A program made the position numbers and the translations under genes. Below, in pieces: positions 23,550-35,655 of a DNA stretch of 64,000 bases. The first letter of the stretch is position 1, and every line of letters begins with the position of its first letter. The notes under the pieces were generated by a model that saw only the letters and a program-made list of their open reading frames with translations, had not been told where the DNA came from and did not search any database. Source of the stretch: Cladorhizidae sp. MBARI D1340-BT2 (taxonomy: Eukaryota; Porifera; Demospongiae; Poecilosclerida; Cladorhizidae); contig JAQNBH010000011.1 of NCBI GenBank assembly GCA_028752905.1, positions 19,913,909 to 19,977,908 of the forward strand, in the 5' to 3' direction.

Positions 23550-24275
23550 TAAAGAATCACACGAGAGTTTCCCATGTTTGCAGAGTCATCCACTAGAGAA
23601 AGTGCTGCATTAAGTGGGGTATTTTTAGGTCTCCTTGCTGCTCTTTCTTGTGGTGAAAGATCTGGTGAAAGATCTGGGCGAACAAAGATTGTACTTAACT
23701 TCAACCCTTTGAGTTTCTGTTTGGAGATTAAGATTAATCTTTTGCACGAGGTCAGGTCTTGGGCAAACATTATCATCGCCATCACTACGATGAACATGCT
23801 TGCCTAGCCTAAATAAATCCTTACCATCGAGATAAACACAAATCTCATCAACCAAGGCATGAGTGTCCAGAAGGTTCTGTTCTGGAATGCCAAAAAATAT
23901 GACATTGGCACTTCTATGTACCTGATTTATTGATTGATGTGATGGGGCAGCAACTGTAGCATGAACTCTGGGAGAAGTCCTGTTCTCATGTGAAGAAGAA
24001 ACTTGATCCTTAATAGATGTAAGATCAGAAGACAAGTTATTCAGAGAGGAAGAGATCTTATCACTCAATGAAATAGAAATTTCCTGAACACGACTATTAA
24101 TTGAATCTTTCAAGTCTCTAAGACTAGAAGTCTGAGTTGACAGAATGGATGTAAGTTTGCTGAGATTAACTTGCATGTCTCTAACTTGATTGTTAGTAAC
24201 CTCCATATTGGATTGCAAGTCCCTAATACACAAGTTTGATTCTTGTACAGTGGCTGCAGGTAAATCAGTAGCCAT
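23550..24275 (-). pseudogene. LINE ORF1 (coiled-coil RNA-binding protein), frameshifted
   Basis: From the ATG at 24275 the frame opens with MATDLPAATVQ. A heptad-like stretch follows, from IRDLQSNMEV to about SDLTSIKDQ, which should form a coiled coil. Then come SANVIFFGIPEQN and LFRLGK, a non-canonical RRM-like region as in LINE ORF1 proteins. Near 23750 the frame is lost; a second frame continues as KLKGLKLSTIFVRPDLSP with a tandem DLSPDLSP duplication and then QERAARR, the usual basic end of this domain. ORF1 proteins bind element RNA in the ribonucleoprotein particle. Confidence 0.8.
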
Positions 24276-24420
24276 GGGAGGGAGCTTCAGCAGCACTATA
24301 GCTTCACAGTAAATTGGCGGAATTTGTTCAGAGGAGTCAAGCTTAAAAGGCAGATAAAGTATCATTGATTATTAAGTCAACTGAAGGACACTTCTCTGAA
24401 CCACGTCTTCGATGGTAGGT

Positions 24421-25010
24421 AAAGCCAGAAGTTTCCAACTCTGAACGAGAATGATCCCAAAGCAATAGCAGAGAAATTTTCACACAGAGCTTGTTTGAGA
24501 GTCGTGATCTCCTTTCAACTTATATGCCTTGACAAAACAAAATTTATTATTAATTTACACTAAATGACCAGACATCAGATTACAAATGTCTAATTAAACC
24601 TAACTGTCTACCATTATGGCACCAGATATGTGAGCAATCAGCAAGTGATAGATAATCAGCAAGAAATGGATGCAATGAAGGATTGTAGAATGGTTTTTCA
24701 AGAAACCAAATTTGCCAAATATTAATTGCAATGCTGTTTTTTAGAATGATCCATTTGGGCCTAGTGGAACACAGCTAAGCAAAGAGATTAACCCGTGGTT
24801 CCTGACACTGGATTTGTCTCCATGCTTATATATTAGCATGATTTAAGACCAGTTCACAACATGATGGTGGACTAGCAGAGTGTTGTGCTCAGCTACTTCC
24901 TTCCATTCTGCTGAGTGGTCGAGTTAACTAAAGTAACAATTACAATCAAAACATGCGAAGGAAAGATACGAAGAATGTTAGGCCAATAAGTTCGGCCCGC
25001 TACCACCAAA
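24421..25010. other. LINE 5' flank, unassigned
   Basis: May contain the LINE 5' UTR up to about 24500. The remainder shows no coding region. Positions 24994-25010 on the minus strand read TTTGGTGGTAGCGGGCC, which resembles the primer-binding sequence next to many Ty3/gypsy LTRs. Confidence 0.4.
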
Positions 25011-25277
25011 TGTTAGCGTGGTCAGTCGCTGAATGCTTAGCGAGTCCCTGAAGTTAGATAAGACCTCATAAAATATGTCTACATAGTCAGAACCACCACT
25101 GAGCTGGGGCGCTTGCAGCCAACAATCAACACCTTTTTCAACCGAATTACTCTATACAGTAGGAAGTCAGTTAGCCGAACATGTTTGGATAACTTAAATG
25201 TTCGGATAACTGAAGTTGCACAAAATGTTCATCAAGTTACCACAATAATGTACAATTATTATGACAGCATCTTAACA
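25011..25277 (-). mobile_element. Possible LTR of a Ty3/gypsy element
   Basis: On the minus strand the segment would start TGTTAAGATG (25277) and end CCACGCTAACA (25011), immediately followed by TTTGGTGGTAGCGGG, like an LTR/primer-binding-site junction. It contains a pogo-like palindrome. No second LTR copy is visible, so this is weak. Confidence 0.3.
25168..25212. repeat. Pogo-like palindrome
   Basis: CAGTTAGCCGAACAT at 25168-25182 and its near-perfect reverse complement ATGTTCGGATAACTG at 25198-25212, separated by 15 bp. The arms differ at one position. The sequence type matches the motif seen at 15621 and 15990. Confidence 0.75.
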
Positions 25278-25559
25278 ACAATGTGAATAACTTAGTTACA
25301 AGTATTAGAGTCTGAAAGCTTTGTCTCTAACTTTTGTTTCTTTCTGATTTATCCATCTTTTTTTTTCAGTTTCAAGCTAGAGACTGTTCAGCATCACCGT
25401 TGTGCTCATTGGAATTCCATGCTACTGCTCTTGAACATATACAGCTGGAACACACTACTCTTCTTTCTCTTCATCATCTACATCATCTTTGTCCCCCTCT
25501 ACAGCAAGTGCCACCATCTCCTCTTCTGTCTTAACGATATCATGTAGATTGATCATTCC

Positions 25560-27286
25560 AGGTCATGATCTCCTCGAACTCAGTCAGTGTTAGTTGGGAT
25601 GTCTCATTGAGAAGACAAACTGCTGATGGTGAGACTCCCACCTGGCCAAAATACTCACATGAAATGTTCGGCTTCTCCTTACCTGCCTTGACCTTATATA
25701 TACTATGGCTTAGTTTTTCTGAGATAGGATATTGTGCTTGTCACCTGGCCAGCAAATTGTTGGATGATGAGGGCAACCAGGACTAGGTCATCCACCTGGA
25801 AGAAGCGTTCACGAGCTGTCCTGTCATACTAGATCTTCATTTTTTCCTTGTCCCAACTGAGTTGTGCAGGCCAGGTGTCGAGCTGTCTCCAACTTCTCGT
25901 AGGTGTTGAGTAGGAAGGAGATGACACTCTCCTTACACTTAGTCGGCTGCCTCCACTGTTCCTGCAACAAGTCTAGTGGCCCTCGGGGATTCCTCCCATA
26001 CATCAGTTCAAATGGGCTGAACCCTGTGCTCTGGTGGGGAAGTTCACGTAATGCAAAAAGTAAGTAGGGAATGCTCATGTGCCACTGTCCTTCAAACCTC
26101 TCAACATACTTACGGAGTCCACTCTTTAGGTTTGCATTGCAGCACCCTACCATTCCATCTGTCTCTGGATGATAGTCTGCAGTCTTGATGTGGGAAACCC
26201 CGAACATCCGTAGGAATTTCTCCATCAGTTTGCTGCAGAAGTTGGAGCCCGTGTCAGAGAGAATCTCATCAGGGAACCCCACTCTGGAGAACATCTCCAC
26301 CAGAGCAACTGCAACAACTCTGCTTGTTGTGGTCTTCAGCTGGAAAGCTTCTAGATAGCATTTCCCATAGTCGCACACGGTCAGAATATATCTATGGCCC
26401 TCCTCTGTCTGCAGCAGTGGACTCACTATGTCCATTGTCCATTGCCAGTGGTTGTGAAACAACAGATAAGGTAATGAGTGGTGCCTTACATATACTATTC
26501 TCTTGGCTGCATGCTGGCAGGTCTGGCATTTCTTGCAGATGCTACTTCTCCTCATATGCCTGGCCAGAAGAACCTTCTCAGTAGTCTGTTAATGGTCTTG
26601 GTTCTCCCGAAGTGGCTGGCCCGTGGTACCAGGTGTGCCATATACAGAGCCGTCTAACTGTATACCTCGGGAAGTAAAATCTGCTGCAGCATCTCTGTCT
26701 GTTTTGTGGGTAGCGATTCACTCCACAGGATGTCGTACTGATAGAAAAAGAGTGAGGTAGGGAAAGCACTTCTTCTCCTGCAGATCTCCAGGGTGGAGTC
26801 ACTCTCCTGGGCTTCTACTAACTGATGTTTCCCCCTTTCAATGGCACCAACTGACCACATCTCTTGGCGTACCTCTGGCGAGCCAGTCTCTTATGCATAT
26901 TTGCTGCCCTGTTCCTCTCAGATGCTTTCTTGAACAGGTCATCTCTGAAGTCCGGCAGGTCATCCAGTCCTGTGCTGGGGTCTGTTCCTGCTCGGCCATC
27001 CACTCCATCTCGTACTTATCTGTGTTGTCTGTAGAGCTTGGTTCTCCCTCGGTGTTGGAGTGAGATGAAGATTGGTGGTCCCTCTCATCACTGTCTAATG
27101 GGTGGTGGCTAGACCCACTGTTTCCTGACTCAGGAGAGGTGATTATTTCTATATAATTAATCACTCTATGGCACTTATGTCTCGGCTGTTTTCTCTTGAG
27201 CTTCTTCCTCAGCCGAGGAGTTGTCTCTATCCGTGGTGTGGTGAGGGATACCAGGGCATGCAGATTGGGGATGTCCACTCACAGGA
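25560..27286 (-). mobile_element. Decayed Ty3/gypsy fragment, integrase region
   Basis: Minus-strand remnant of a gypsy polyprotein, cut at its upstream side by the 24-bp minisatellite at 27287. An upstream linker (27278-26838) starts near MDIPNLHALVSL and is followed by an acidic Ser-rich segment. Next come QLVEAQESDSTLEICRR (from about 26825) and FFYQYDILW, the usual region before integrase, then the integrase core. After a shift near 25830 follows YDRTARERFFQVDDLVLVAL, the integrase C-terminal part. No gag, protease or reverse transcriptase is left. It is a different lineage from the gypsy element at 52670. Confidence 0.82.
25824..26555 (-). pseudogene. Ty3/gypsy integrase core with lost catalytic Glu
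   Basis: A 243-residue frame. It begins with the second half of the zinc-binding domain (CKKCQTCQ), then WTMDIVSPL (first catalytic Asp), EILSDTGSNFCS (second Asp), and HPETDGMVGCCNANLKSGLR where the family has Glu-Arg after the GMV/GLV motif. Here the catalytic Glu is Gly and the next residue is Cys. It ends in ALRELPHQSTGFSPFELMYG. Integrase joins retroelement cDNA to the chromosome. The missing Glu and the shifts on either side mean this copy cannot act. Confidence 0.87.
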
Positions 27287-30200
27287 TGGCATCATTCATG
27301 GCTTGCTTCACACCAGAGTTCATGGCTTGAATCAGAGTTCATGACTGCTACACACCAGAGTTCATGTCTTGCTACACACCAGAATTCATAGCTTGATACA
27401 CACCAGAGTTAAGGGCTTGATGCACGGAGTTCATGGCTTGCTACACACCAGAATTCAAGGCTTGATGCACTCCAGAGTTCATGGCTTGATGCAGGCCAGT
27501 GTTCATGGCTTGCTAAACAACAAAGTTTATAGCTTGATACCCACTAGAGTTCATATCTTGATAAACACCAGAGTTCATTACTTGATGCACATCCTAGTTC
27601 ATGCCTTGATGCACACCAGAGTTCATGGCATGATGCACACCAGAGTTCATGGATTGATGCACACCAGAGTACATGTCTTGCTAAACACCAAAGTTCATAG
27701 CTTGATACCCACTAGAGTTCATAGCTTGATAAACACCAGAGTTCATTGCTTGATGCACATCCTAGTTCATGGCTTGATACACACCAGAGTACATAGCTTG
27801 ATACACACCTGAGTTCATGGCTGGATACGGAGTTCATGGATACTGACATAAGAATTCATGTCTTGATACACACCATAGTACATGGCATGATGCACACCAG
27901 ACTTCATAGAGTTCATCGCTTGCTGCACACCCGAAGTCATGGCTTGGTGCACACCCGAGTTCATAGCCTGCACACCAGAGTTTATGCCTAGAAGCACACC
28001 CGAGTTCATGGCTTTATGCACACCAGAGTTCATGGCTTGATACACACCAGAGTTCATAGCTTTATACAGACCAGAGTTAATAGCTTGATGCACGCCAGAG
28101 TTCATGGCTTGCTACACACCAGAGTTCATGGCTTGATGCACACCAGAGTTCATAGCTTGATGCACACCAGAGTTAATAGCTTGATACAAAATAGAGTTCA
28201 TGGCTTGATGCACCCCAGAGTTCATGGCTTGCTGGATGCCAGAGTTCATGTCTTGCTACACATCAGAGTTCATACATAGCTTGATACACACCAGAGTTTA
28301 TAGCTTGATGCACACCAGAGTTCATGACTTGTTGCACACCAGATTTAATGGCTTGGAACACACCAGAGTACATGTCTTAACACACCAGTGTTCAATGCTT
28401 GCTGCTCACAGAGTTAATGGCTTGATACAGAGTTCATGACTGCTACACACCAGAGTTCATGTCTTGCTACAGACCAGAATTCATAGCTTGATACACACCA
28501 GAGTTACTGGCTTGATGCACGCCGGAGTTCATGGCTTGCTACACACCAGAGTTCATGGCTTGATGCACACCAGAGTTCATGGCTTGATGCACACCAGAGT
28601 TCATGGGTTGATGCACACCAGAGTTAATAGCTTAATACACACCAGAGTTCATGGCTTGATGCACACCAGAGTTCATGGCTTGAAACACACCAGAATTCAT
28701 GGCTTGAGATGCCAGACTTCATGGCTTGATAGAGAGTTCATTACTGCTACACACCAGAGGTCATGTCTTGCTACACACCAGGGTTCATAGCGTGATACAC
28801 ACCAGAGTTCATGGCTTGATGCATGCCAGAGTTCATGGCTTGCTCCACGCCGGTGTTCAAGGCTTGCTACCCACCAGAGTTCATAGCTTGATACCCATCA
28901 GAGTTCATGGCTTGATTCACACCAAAGTTCATGGCTTGATGCACACCAGAATTCATGGCTTGATGCAAACCAGAATTAATATAGCTTGTTAGAGACTGGA
29001 GTTTATAGCTTGATACACACCAGAATTCATGTTTTGCTACACACCAGAGTTCATATAGCTTGATACAGACCAGAGTTCATAGCTTGATACACACCAGAGT
29101 TCATGGCTTGATGCACACCAGAGTTCATGGCTTGATGCACACCAGAGTTCATGGCTCGACACACTCCAGAGTTCATGGCTTAAGACACCAGATTTCATGG
29201 TTTGATACAGAGTTCATGACTGATATACACCAGAGTGCATGTCTTGCCACACACCAGAGTTCATGGCTTGTTGCACATCAAAGTTGATGGCTTGATGCAC
29301 ACCTGAGTTAATGGCTTGATGCACACCAGAATTCATGGCTTGATGCACACAACGGTTCAAGGCTTTATGCACACCAGAGTTCATGGCTTGATGCAAACCA
29401 GAGTTCATGGCTTGATGCAAACTAAAGTTCATGGCTTGATGAATACCAGAGTTCAAGGTTCGATACACACCAGAGTTCATGGCTTGAGACACCAGATTAT
29501 ATGGCTTGATACAGAGATCATGACTGCTACACACCAGAGTTCATGTCTTGCTACACACCAGAGTTCATAGCTTGTTACACACCAGAGTTCATGGCTTGAT
29601 GCACCCCGGAGTTCATGGCTTGCTGCATGCCAGAATTCATGTCTTACTACAGTACACACCAGAGTTCATAGCTTTATACACATCAGAGTTCATAGCTTGC
29701 TGCATGCAAGTGTTCATAGCTTGATGTACACATGAGTTCATGGCTTGATGCACACCAGAGTTCATGGCTTGTTGCAAACCAGAGTTCATGGCTTGATGTA
29801 TACCAGAGTTCATGGCTTGGTACACACCAGAGTACATGGCTTAACACACCAGCATTCATTGCTTGCTGCACACCAGAGTTCTTGGCTTGATACAGAGTTC
29901 ATGACTGCTACACTCCAGAGTACATGTCCTGATACACACATTGATACACACCAAATTTAATGGCTTGATGCACGCCAGAGTTCATGGCTTGCTACACACC
30001 AGAGTTCATGGCTTGATGCACAATTGATTTCATGGCTTGATGCACCCCACAGTTGAAGGGTTGATGCACACCCGAGTTAATAGCTTGATACATACCAGAG
30101 TTCATGGCTTGATGCACACCAGATATCATGGCTTGACACACACCAGAGTTCATGGCTTGATACACCAGAGTTCATGGCTTGATAAAGAGTTCATGACTGC

Positions 30201-33200
30201 TACAGACCAGAGTTCATGTCCTGCTATACACAAGAGTTCATAGCTTGATACACACCAGAGTTTATGGCTTGATGCATGCCAGAGTTCATGCTAGCTGTAT
30301 GCCAGAGTTCATGGCTTGCTACACACCAGAGTTCATGGCTTGATACCCACCAGAGTTGATTGCTTGATGCACACCAAAGTTCACGGCTTGATGCACACCA
30401 CAGTTTATTGTTGATGCACACCAGAGTTCATGGGTTGATGCACACCAGAGTGCATGGCTTGATGTGCAACAGAGTTCATGGCTTGATGCAGACTATAGTT
30501 CATGGCTTGATGCACACCAGAGTTCATGGCTTGACACACACCAGAGTTTATGGCTTGAGACACCAGAGTTCATGGCTTGATACCGAGTTCATGACTGCTA
30601 CACACCAGAGTTCATTTCTTGCAACATACCAGAGTTCATGTTTTGCTACAACCCAGAGTTCATAGCTTGATACACACCTGAGTTCATCATGGCTTGTTGC
30701 ATGCCAGAATTAATGGCTTGCTGCAAGCCAGAGTTCATGGCTTGCTACACACCAGAGTTCATAGCTTCATACCAACCAGAGTTCTTGACTTGATGCACAC
30801 AAATTTCATGGCTTGAAGCATACCAGAGTTTATGGTTTGCTGCACACCAGAGTACATGTCTAGCTACACACCAGATTTCATAGCTTGATACACATCAGAG
30901 TTCATAGCTTGCTGCATTCCAGTTTTCATAGCTTGATGTACACATGTGTTCATGGCTTGATGCACACTAGAGTTCATGGCTTGATGCATACCAGAGTTCA
31001 TGGCTTGGTACACACCAGAGTACATGGCTTAACACACCAGGGTTCATGGTTTACTGCACACCAGATTTCATGGCTTGATACAGAGTTCATGACTGCTACA
31101 CACCAGAGTTAATGTCTTGCTACACACCACAATTCATAGCTTGATACACACCAGAATTAATGGCTTGATGCACGGAGTTTATGGCTTGCTACACACCAGA
31201 GTTCATGGCTTGATGCACACCAGAGTTCATGGGTTGATGCAAACCAGAGTTAATAGCTTGATACACACCAGAGTTCATAGCTTGATACCCATCAGAGTTC
31301 ATGGCTTTATGCACAACAAAGTTCATGGCTTGATGCACACCAGAATTCATGGCTTGATGCAAACCAGAATTCATATAGCTTGTTAGAGACTGGAGTTTAT
31401 AGCTTGATACACACCAGAATTCATGTTTTGCTACACACCAGAGTTCATATAGCTTGATACAGACCAGAGTTCATAGCTTGATACACACCAGAGTTCATGG
31501 CTTGATGCACACCAGAGTTCATGGCTTGATGCACACCAGAGTTCATGGCTTGACACACTCCAGAGTTCATGGCTTAAGACACCAGATTTCATGGTTTGAT
31601 ACAGAGTTCATGACTGATATACACCAGAATGCATGTATAGCCACACACCAGAGTTCATAGCTTGATACACACCAGAGTTCATGGCTTGTTGCACATCAAA
31701 GTTGATGGCTTGATGCACACCTGAGTTAATGGCTTGATGCAGACCAGAATTCATGGCTTGATGCACACAACGGTTCAAGGCTTTATGCACACCAGAGTTC
31801 ATGGCTTGATGCAAAGCAGAGTTCATGGCTTGATGCAAACTAAAGTTCATGGCTTGATGAATACCAGAGTTCAAGGTTCGATACACACCAGAGTTCATGG
31901 CTTGAGACACCAGATTATATGGCTTGATACAGAGATCATGACTGCTACACACCAGAGTTCATGTCTTGCTACACACCAGAGTTCATAGCTTGATACACAC
32001 CAGAGTTCATGGCTTGATGCACCCCGGAGTTCATGGCTTGCTGCACGCCAGAATTCATGTCTTACTACAGTACACACCAGAGTTCATAGCTTTATACACA
32101 TCAGAGTTCATAGCTTGCTGCATGCAAGTGTTCATAGGTTGATGTACACATGAGTTCATGGCTTGATACACACCAGAGTTCATGGCTTGTTGCAAACCAG
32201 AGTTCATGGCTTGATGTATACCAGAGTTCATGGCTTGGTACACACCAGAGTACATGGCTTAACACACCAGCATTCATTGCTTGCTGCACACCAGAGTTCT
32301 TGGCTTGATACAGAGTTCATGACTGCTACACTCCAGAGTACATGTCCTGATACACACATTGATACACACCAAATTTAATGGCTTAATGCACGCCAGAGTT
32401 CATGGCTTGATACACACCAGAGTTCATGGCTTGATGCACAATTGATTTCATGGCTTGATGCACCCCACAGTTGAAGGGTTGATGCACACCCGAGTTAATA
32501 GCTTGATACATATCAGAGTTCATGGCTTGATGCACACCAGATATCATGGCTTGACACACACCAGAGTTCATGGCTTGATACACCAGAGTTCATGGCTTGA
32601 TAAAGAATTCATGACTGCTACAGACCAGAGTTCATATCCTGCTATACACAAGAGTTCATAGATTGATACACACCAGAGTTTATGGCTTGATGCATGCCAG
32701 AGTTCATGGCTTGCTGTATGCCAGAGTTCATGGCTTGCTACACACCAGAGGTCATGGCTTGATACCCACCAGAGTTCATTGCTTGATGCACACCAAAGTT
32801 CACGGCTTGATGCACACCACAGTTTATTGTTGATGCACACCAGAGTTCATGGGTTGATGCAAACCAGAGTGCATGGCTTGATGTGCAACAGAGTTCATGG
32901 CTTGATGCAGACTATAGTACATGGCTTGATGCACACCAGAGTTCATGGCTTGACACACACCAGAGTTTATGGCTTGAGACACCAGAGTTCATGGCTTGAT
33001 ACCGAGTTCATGACTGCTACACACCAGAGTTCATTTCTTGCAATATACCAGAGTTCATGTTTTGCTACAACCCAGAGTTCATAGCTTGATAAACACCTCA
33101 GTTCATGGCTTGTTGTATGCCAGAGTTAATGGCTTGCTGCAAGCCAGAGTTCATGGCTTGCTACACACCAGAGTTTATAGCTTCATACCCACCAGAGTTC

Positions 33201-33471
33201 TTGGCTTGATGCACACAAATTTCATGGCTTGAAGCATACCAGAGTTTATGGCTTGCTGCACACCAGAGTACATGTCTTGCTACACACCAGATTTCATAGC
33301 TTGATACACATCACTGTTCATAGCTTGCTGCATTCCAGTGTTCATAGCTTGATGTAAAAATGTGTTCATGGCTTGATGCACACTAGAGTTCATGGCTTGT
33401 TCCACACCAGAGTTCTTGGCTTAATGCATACCAGAGTTCATGGCTTGGTACACACCAGAGTACATGGCTTA

Positions 33472-34690
33472 ACACACCAGGGTTCATGGTTTGCTGCACA
33501 CCAGAGTTCATGGCTTGATACAGATTTCATGATTGCTACACACCAGAGTTAATGTCTTGCTACACACCACAATTCATAGCTTGATACACACCAGAGTTAA
33601 TGGCTAGATGCACCGAGTTTATGGCTTGCTACACACCAGAGTTCATGGCATTATGCACACCAGAGTTCATGGCTTGATGCACACCAGAGTTCATGGGTTG
33701 ATGCAAATCAGAGTTAATAGCTTGATACACACCAGAGTTCTTGGCTTGATGCACACCAGAGTTCATGGCTTCCTACAATCCAGAGTTCATGGCTTGATTG
33801 CACCCAAGAGTTCATGGTTTGATGCACACCAGAGTTCATGGCTTGCTGCACACCAGAGTTCATTGGCTTGATGCACACCAGAGTTCATGGCTTGGTACAC
33901 ACCAGAGTACATGGCTTAACACACCAGGGTTCATGGTTTGCTGCACACCAGAGTTCATGTCTTGCTACACACCAGATTTCATAGCTTGATACATAGAGTT
34001 CATGGCTTGTTCCACACCAGAGCTCATGGCTTGATGCATACCAGAGTTCATGGCTTGGTACACACCAGAGTACATGGCTGAGGACATTCGTTCAAGACAG
34101 AATTCTGACATCAGGTGGGATAGCCTGAAGCAAATGGTCTAACACACCAGGGTTCATGGTTTGCTGCACACCAGAGTTCATGGCTTGATACAGAGTTCAT
34201 GACTGCTACACACCAGAGTTAATGTCTTGCTACACACCACAATTCATAGCTTGATACACACCAGAGTTAATGGCTAGATGCACCGAGTTTATGGCTTGCT
34301 ACACACCAGAGTTCATGGCATTATGCACACCAGAGTTCATGGCTTGATGCACACCAGAGTTCATGGGTTGATGCAAATCAGAGTTAATAGCTTGATACAC
34401 ACCAGAGTTCTTGGCTTGATGCACACCAGAGTTCATGGCTTCCTACAATCCAGAGTTCATGGCTTGATTTCACCCAAGAGTTCATGGTTTGATGCACACC
34501 AGAGTTCATGGCTTGCTGCACACCAGAGTTCATTGGCTTGATGCACACCAGAGTTCATGGCTTGGTACACACCAGAGTACATGGCTTAACACAACAGCAT
34601 TCATGGCTTGCTTCACACCAGAGTTCATGGCTTGATGCACACCAGATATCATGGCTTGACACACACCAGAGTTCATGGCTTGATACACCA
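33472..34690. repeat. 670-bp tandem duplication inside the array
   Basis: 33472-33911 matches 34142-34590 at an offset of 670 bp with very few differences. Between them sits a 61-bp non-monomer insert (34080-34140, starting GAGGACATTCGTTCAAGAC) that recurs at 38741-38802 and 42855-42916. Confidence 0.85.
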
Positions 34691-34693
34691 GAG
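34688..34693. repeat. Target-site duplication, left copy
   Basis: CCAGAG, part of the 24-bp monomer, repeated directly after the element at 37341-37346. Confidence 0.75.
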
Positions 34694-35041
34694 GGCAAGG
34701 TCACAAAATCATGACATTTGAGATTGGGAAAAAAACTCAATGGTATTGCCATAAAAGTTTATGTATATGAAAGTAGACTCCACTGCTTCAGAAAATGTGG
34801 AATTTAGGCAGATATCTCCATTTACTACTCAGAACCATTGCTCTGAAGGAGAACATAATTTTGAGGCTCGTTTTTGAGTAAATATATCTAAAATGTACAA
34901 AAGCTAAAATCCTTCCTAAAATATAGCTATGCCACATATGTTGATACTTTTGCGTGGGGATTTCAATCAACTTTCTATATCGAGAAAGATTTTTTGTTAT
35001 TATTAACATGATATGGGTGCTTGATAGATTTTTGATTACCT

Positions 35042-35232
35042 TACATCACATGTAACATGCATCACGGAAAACATCAATAAGTTCCAGCTACCCTCATAGT
35101 TTTAAACCTATGTTGATAAAATCTTGAAGTCTCCTTCCCTAACATAAGCCAGTCCTGTCTACCAAAAATTGTCCATATTGAAGGAGGATATTTCTTGTAT
35201 ATTCCAATTAAAGTTTGTAACATGCATCACAG
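35042..35232 (+). promoter_or_regulatory. Subterminal motif copies, left side
   Basis: GTAACATGCATCACGG near 35051-35066 and GTAACATGCATCACAGG near 35217-35233. Recurrence on the other side of the element suggests transposase-binding sites. This is inferred from position and repetition only. Confidence 0.5.
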
Positions 35233-35655
35233 GAGAGAGAGGGTGTGTTCAATATGCTATACATCAAAGGCTAAACATAAAATAAAAAAAGATTGTAGGG
35301 AGGGGGTCTGCCTATCTGTCACATCAAAGGCTTCATGAAGATGCCAGAGTATGCCAATAGTCTGCCATGTCTCCATGTGGCACCACAGCTCATAATTTCT
35401 ATTTAAAACCCATCAAAGGCAGGCAGTGGAGTGGATTAGAAGATCTAGCTCTCAGATTTATTCTATTCTCCATCACATCAGTGCTGTCAACACTACATCA
35501 CTTCATGGCAAGGTAACCATTTGTAGTTTCACTTTCTGTCAAGTTTATTCTCGGAGAACTTTGAATGTATAGAGCAGGATGAGGTGCAGTCAGCACTGGA
35601 CTCATGCGGGCATATTACTGTTCACGTACTCCCTGTGATATGGCAGGGAGCATCA

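Larger units (their letters stand above)
20418..24420 (-). mobile_element. CR1/L2-like LINE, nearly full length, decayed
   Basis: A minus-strand non-LTR retrotransposon. Going 5' to 3' on the minus strand it has an ORF1 with coiled coil and RNA-binding-like region (from 24275), an endonuclease (ATG at 23422), a reverse transcriptase (22614 to about 21145), a C-terminal region (to about 20550), and a terminal (TAA)n tract that reads as (ATT)n at 20418-20442 on the plus strand. The microsatellite tail instead of poly(A) and the motif content fit the CR1/L2/Jockey group. Several frameshifts and at least three in-frame stops disable it. The 5' boundary is not defined and may extend to about 24500. 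Confidence 0.88.
27287..34693 (+). repeat. 24-bp minisatellite mega-array, block 1
   Basis: Tandem units with core CACCAGAGTTCATGGCTTGA and period 24 bp. Variants replace GATG by GCTGC, GATAC or AACAC, and TTCATGG by TTCATAG or TTAATGG. A shorter punctuation unit, GATACAGAGTTCATGACTGC followed by TACACACCAGAG and ATGTCTTGC, recurs every 300-400 bp (near 28434, 28737, 29211, 29513, 29892, 30583, 31078) and defines subarrays. A duplication of about 2.4 kb relates 29000-31000 to 31400-33400, and one of about 670 bp relates 33472-34077 to 34142-34690. Because 24 is divisible by three, translation gives MHTRVHGL on one strand and QAMNSGVH on the other, but regular stop codons argue against a gene. 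Confidence 0.95.

Noticed and set aside
27369..34714. Many open frames of 60-150 codons giving MHTRVHGL or QAMNSGVH octapeptide repeats on both strands
   Set aside because: They follow from a 24-bp period. Stops recur at variant units, frames exist on both strands at once, and there is no start context or conserved unique domain.
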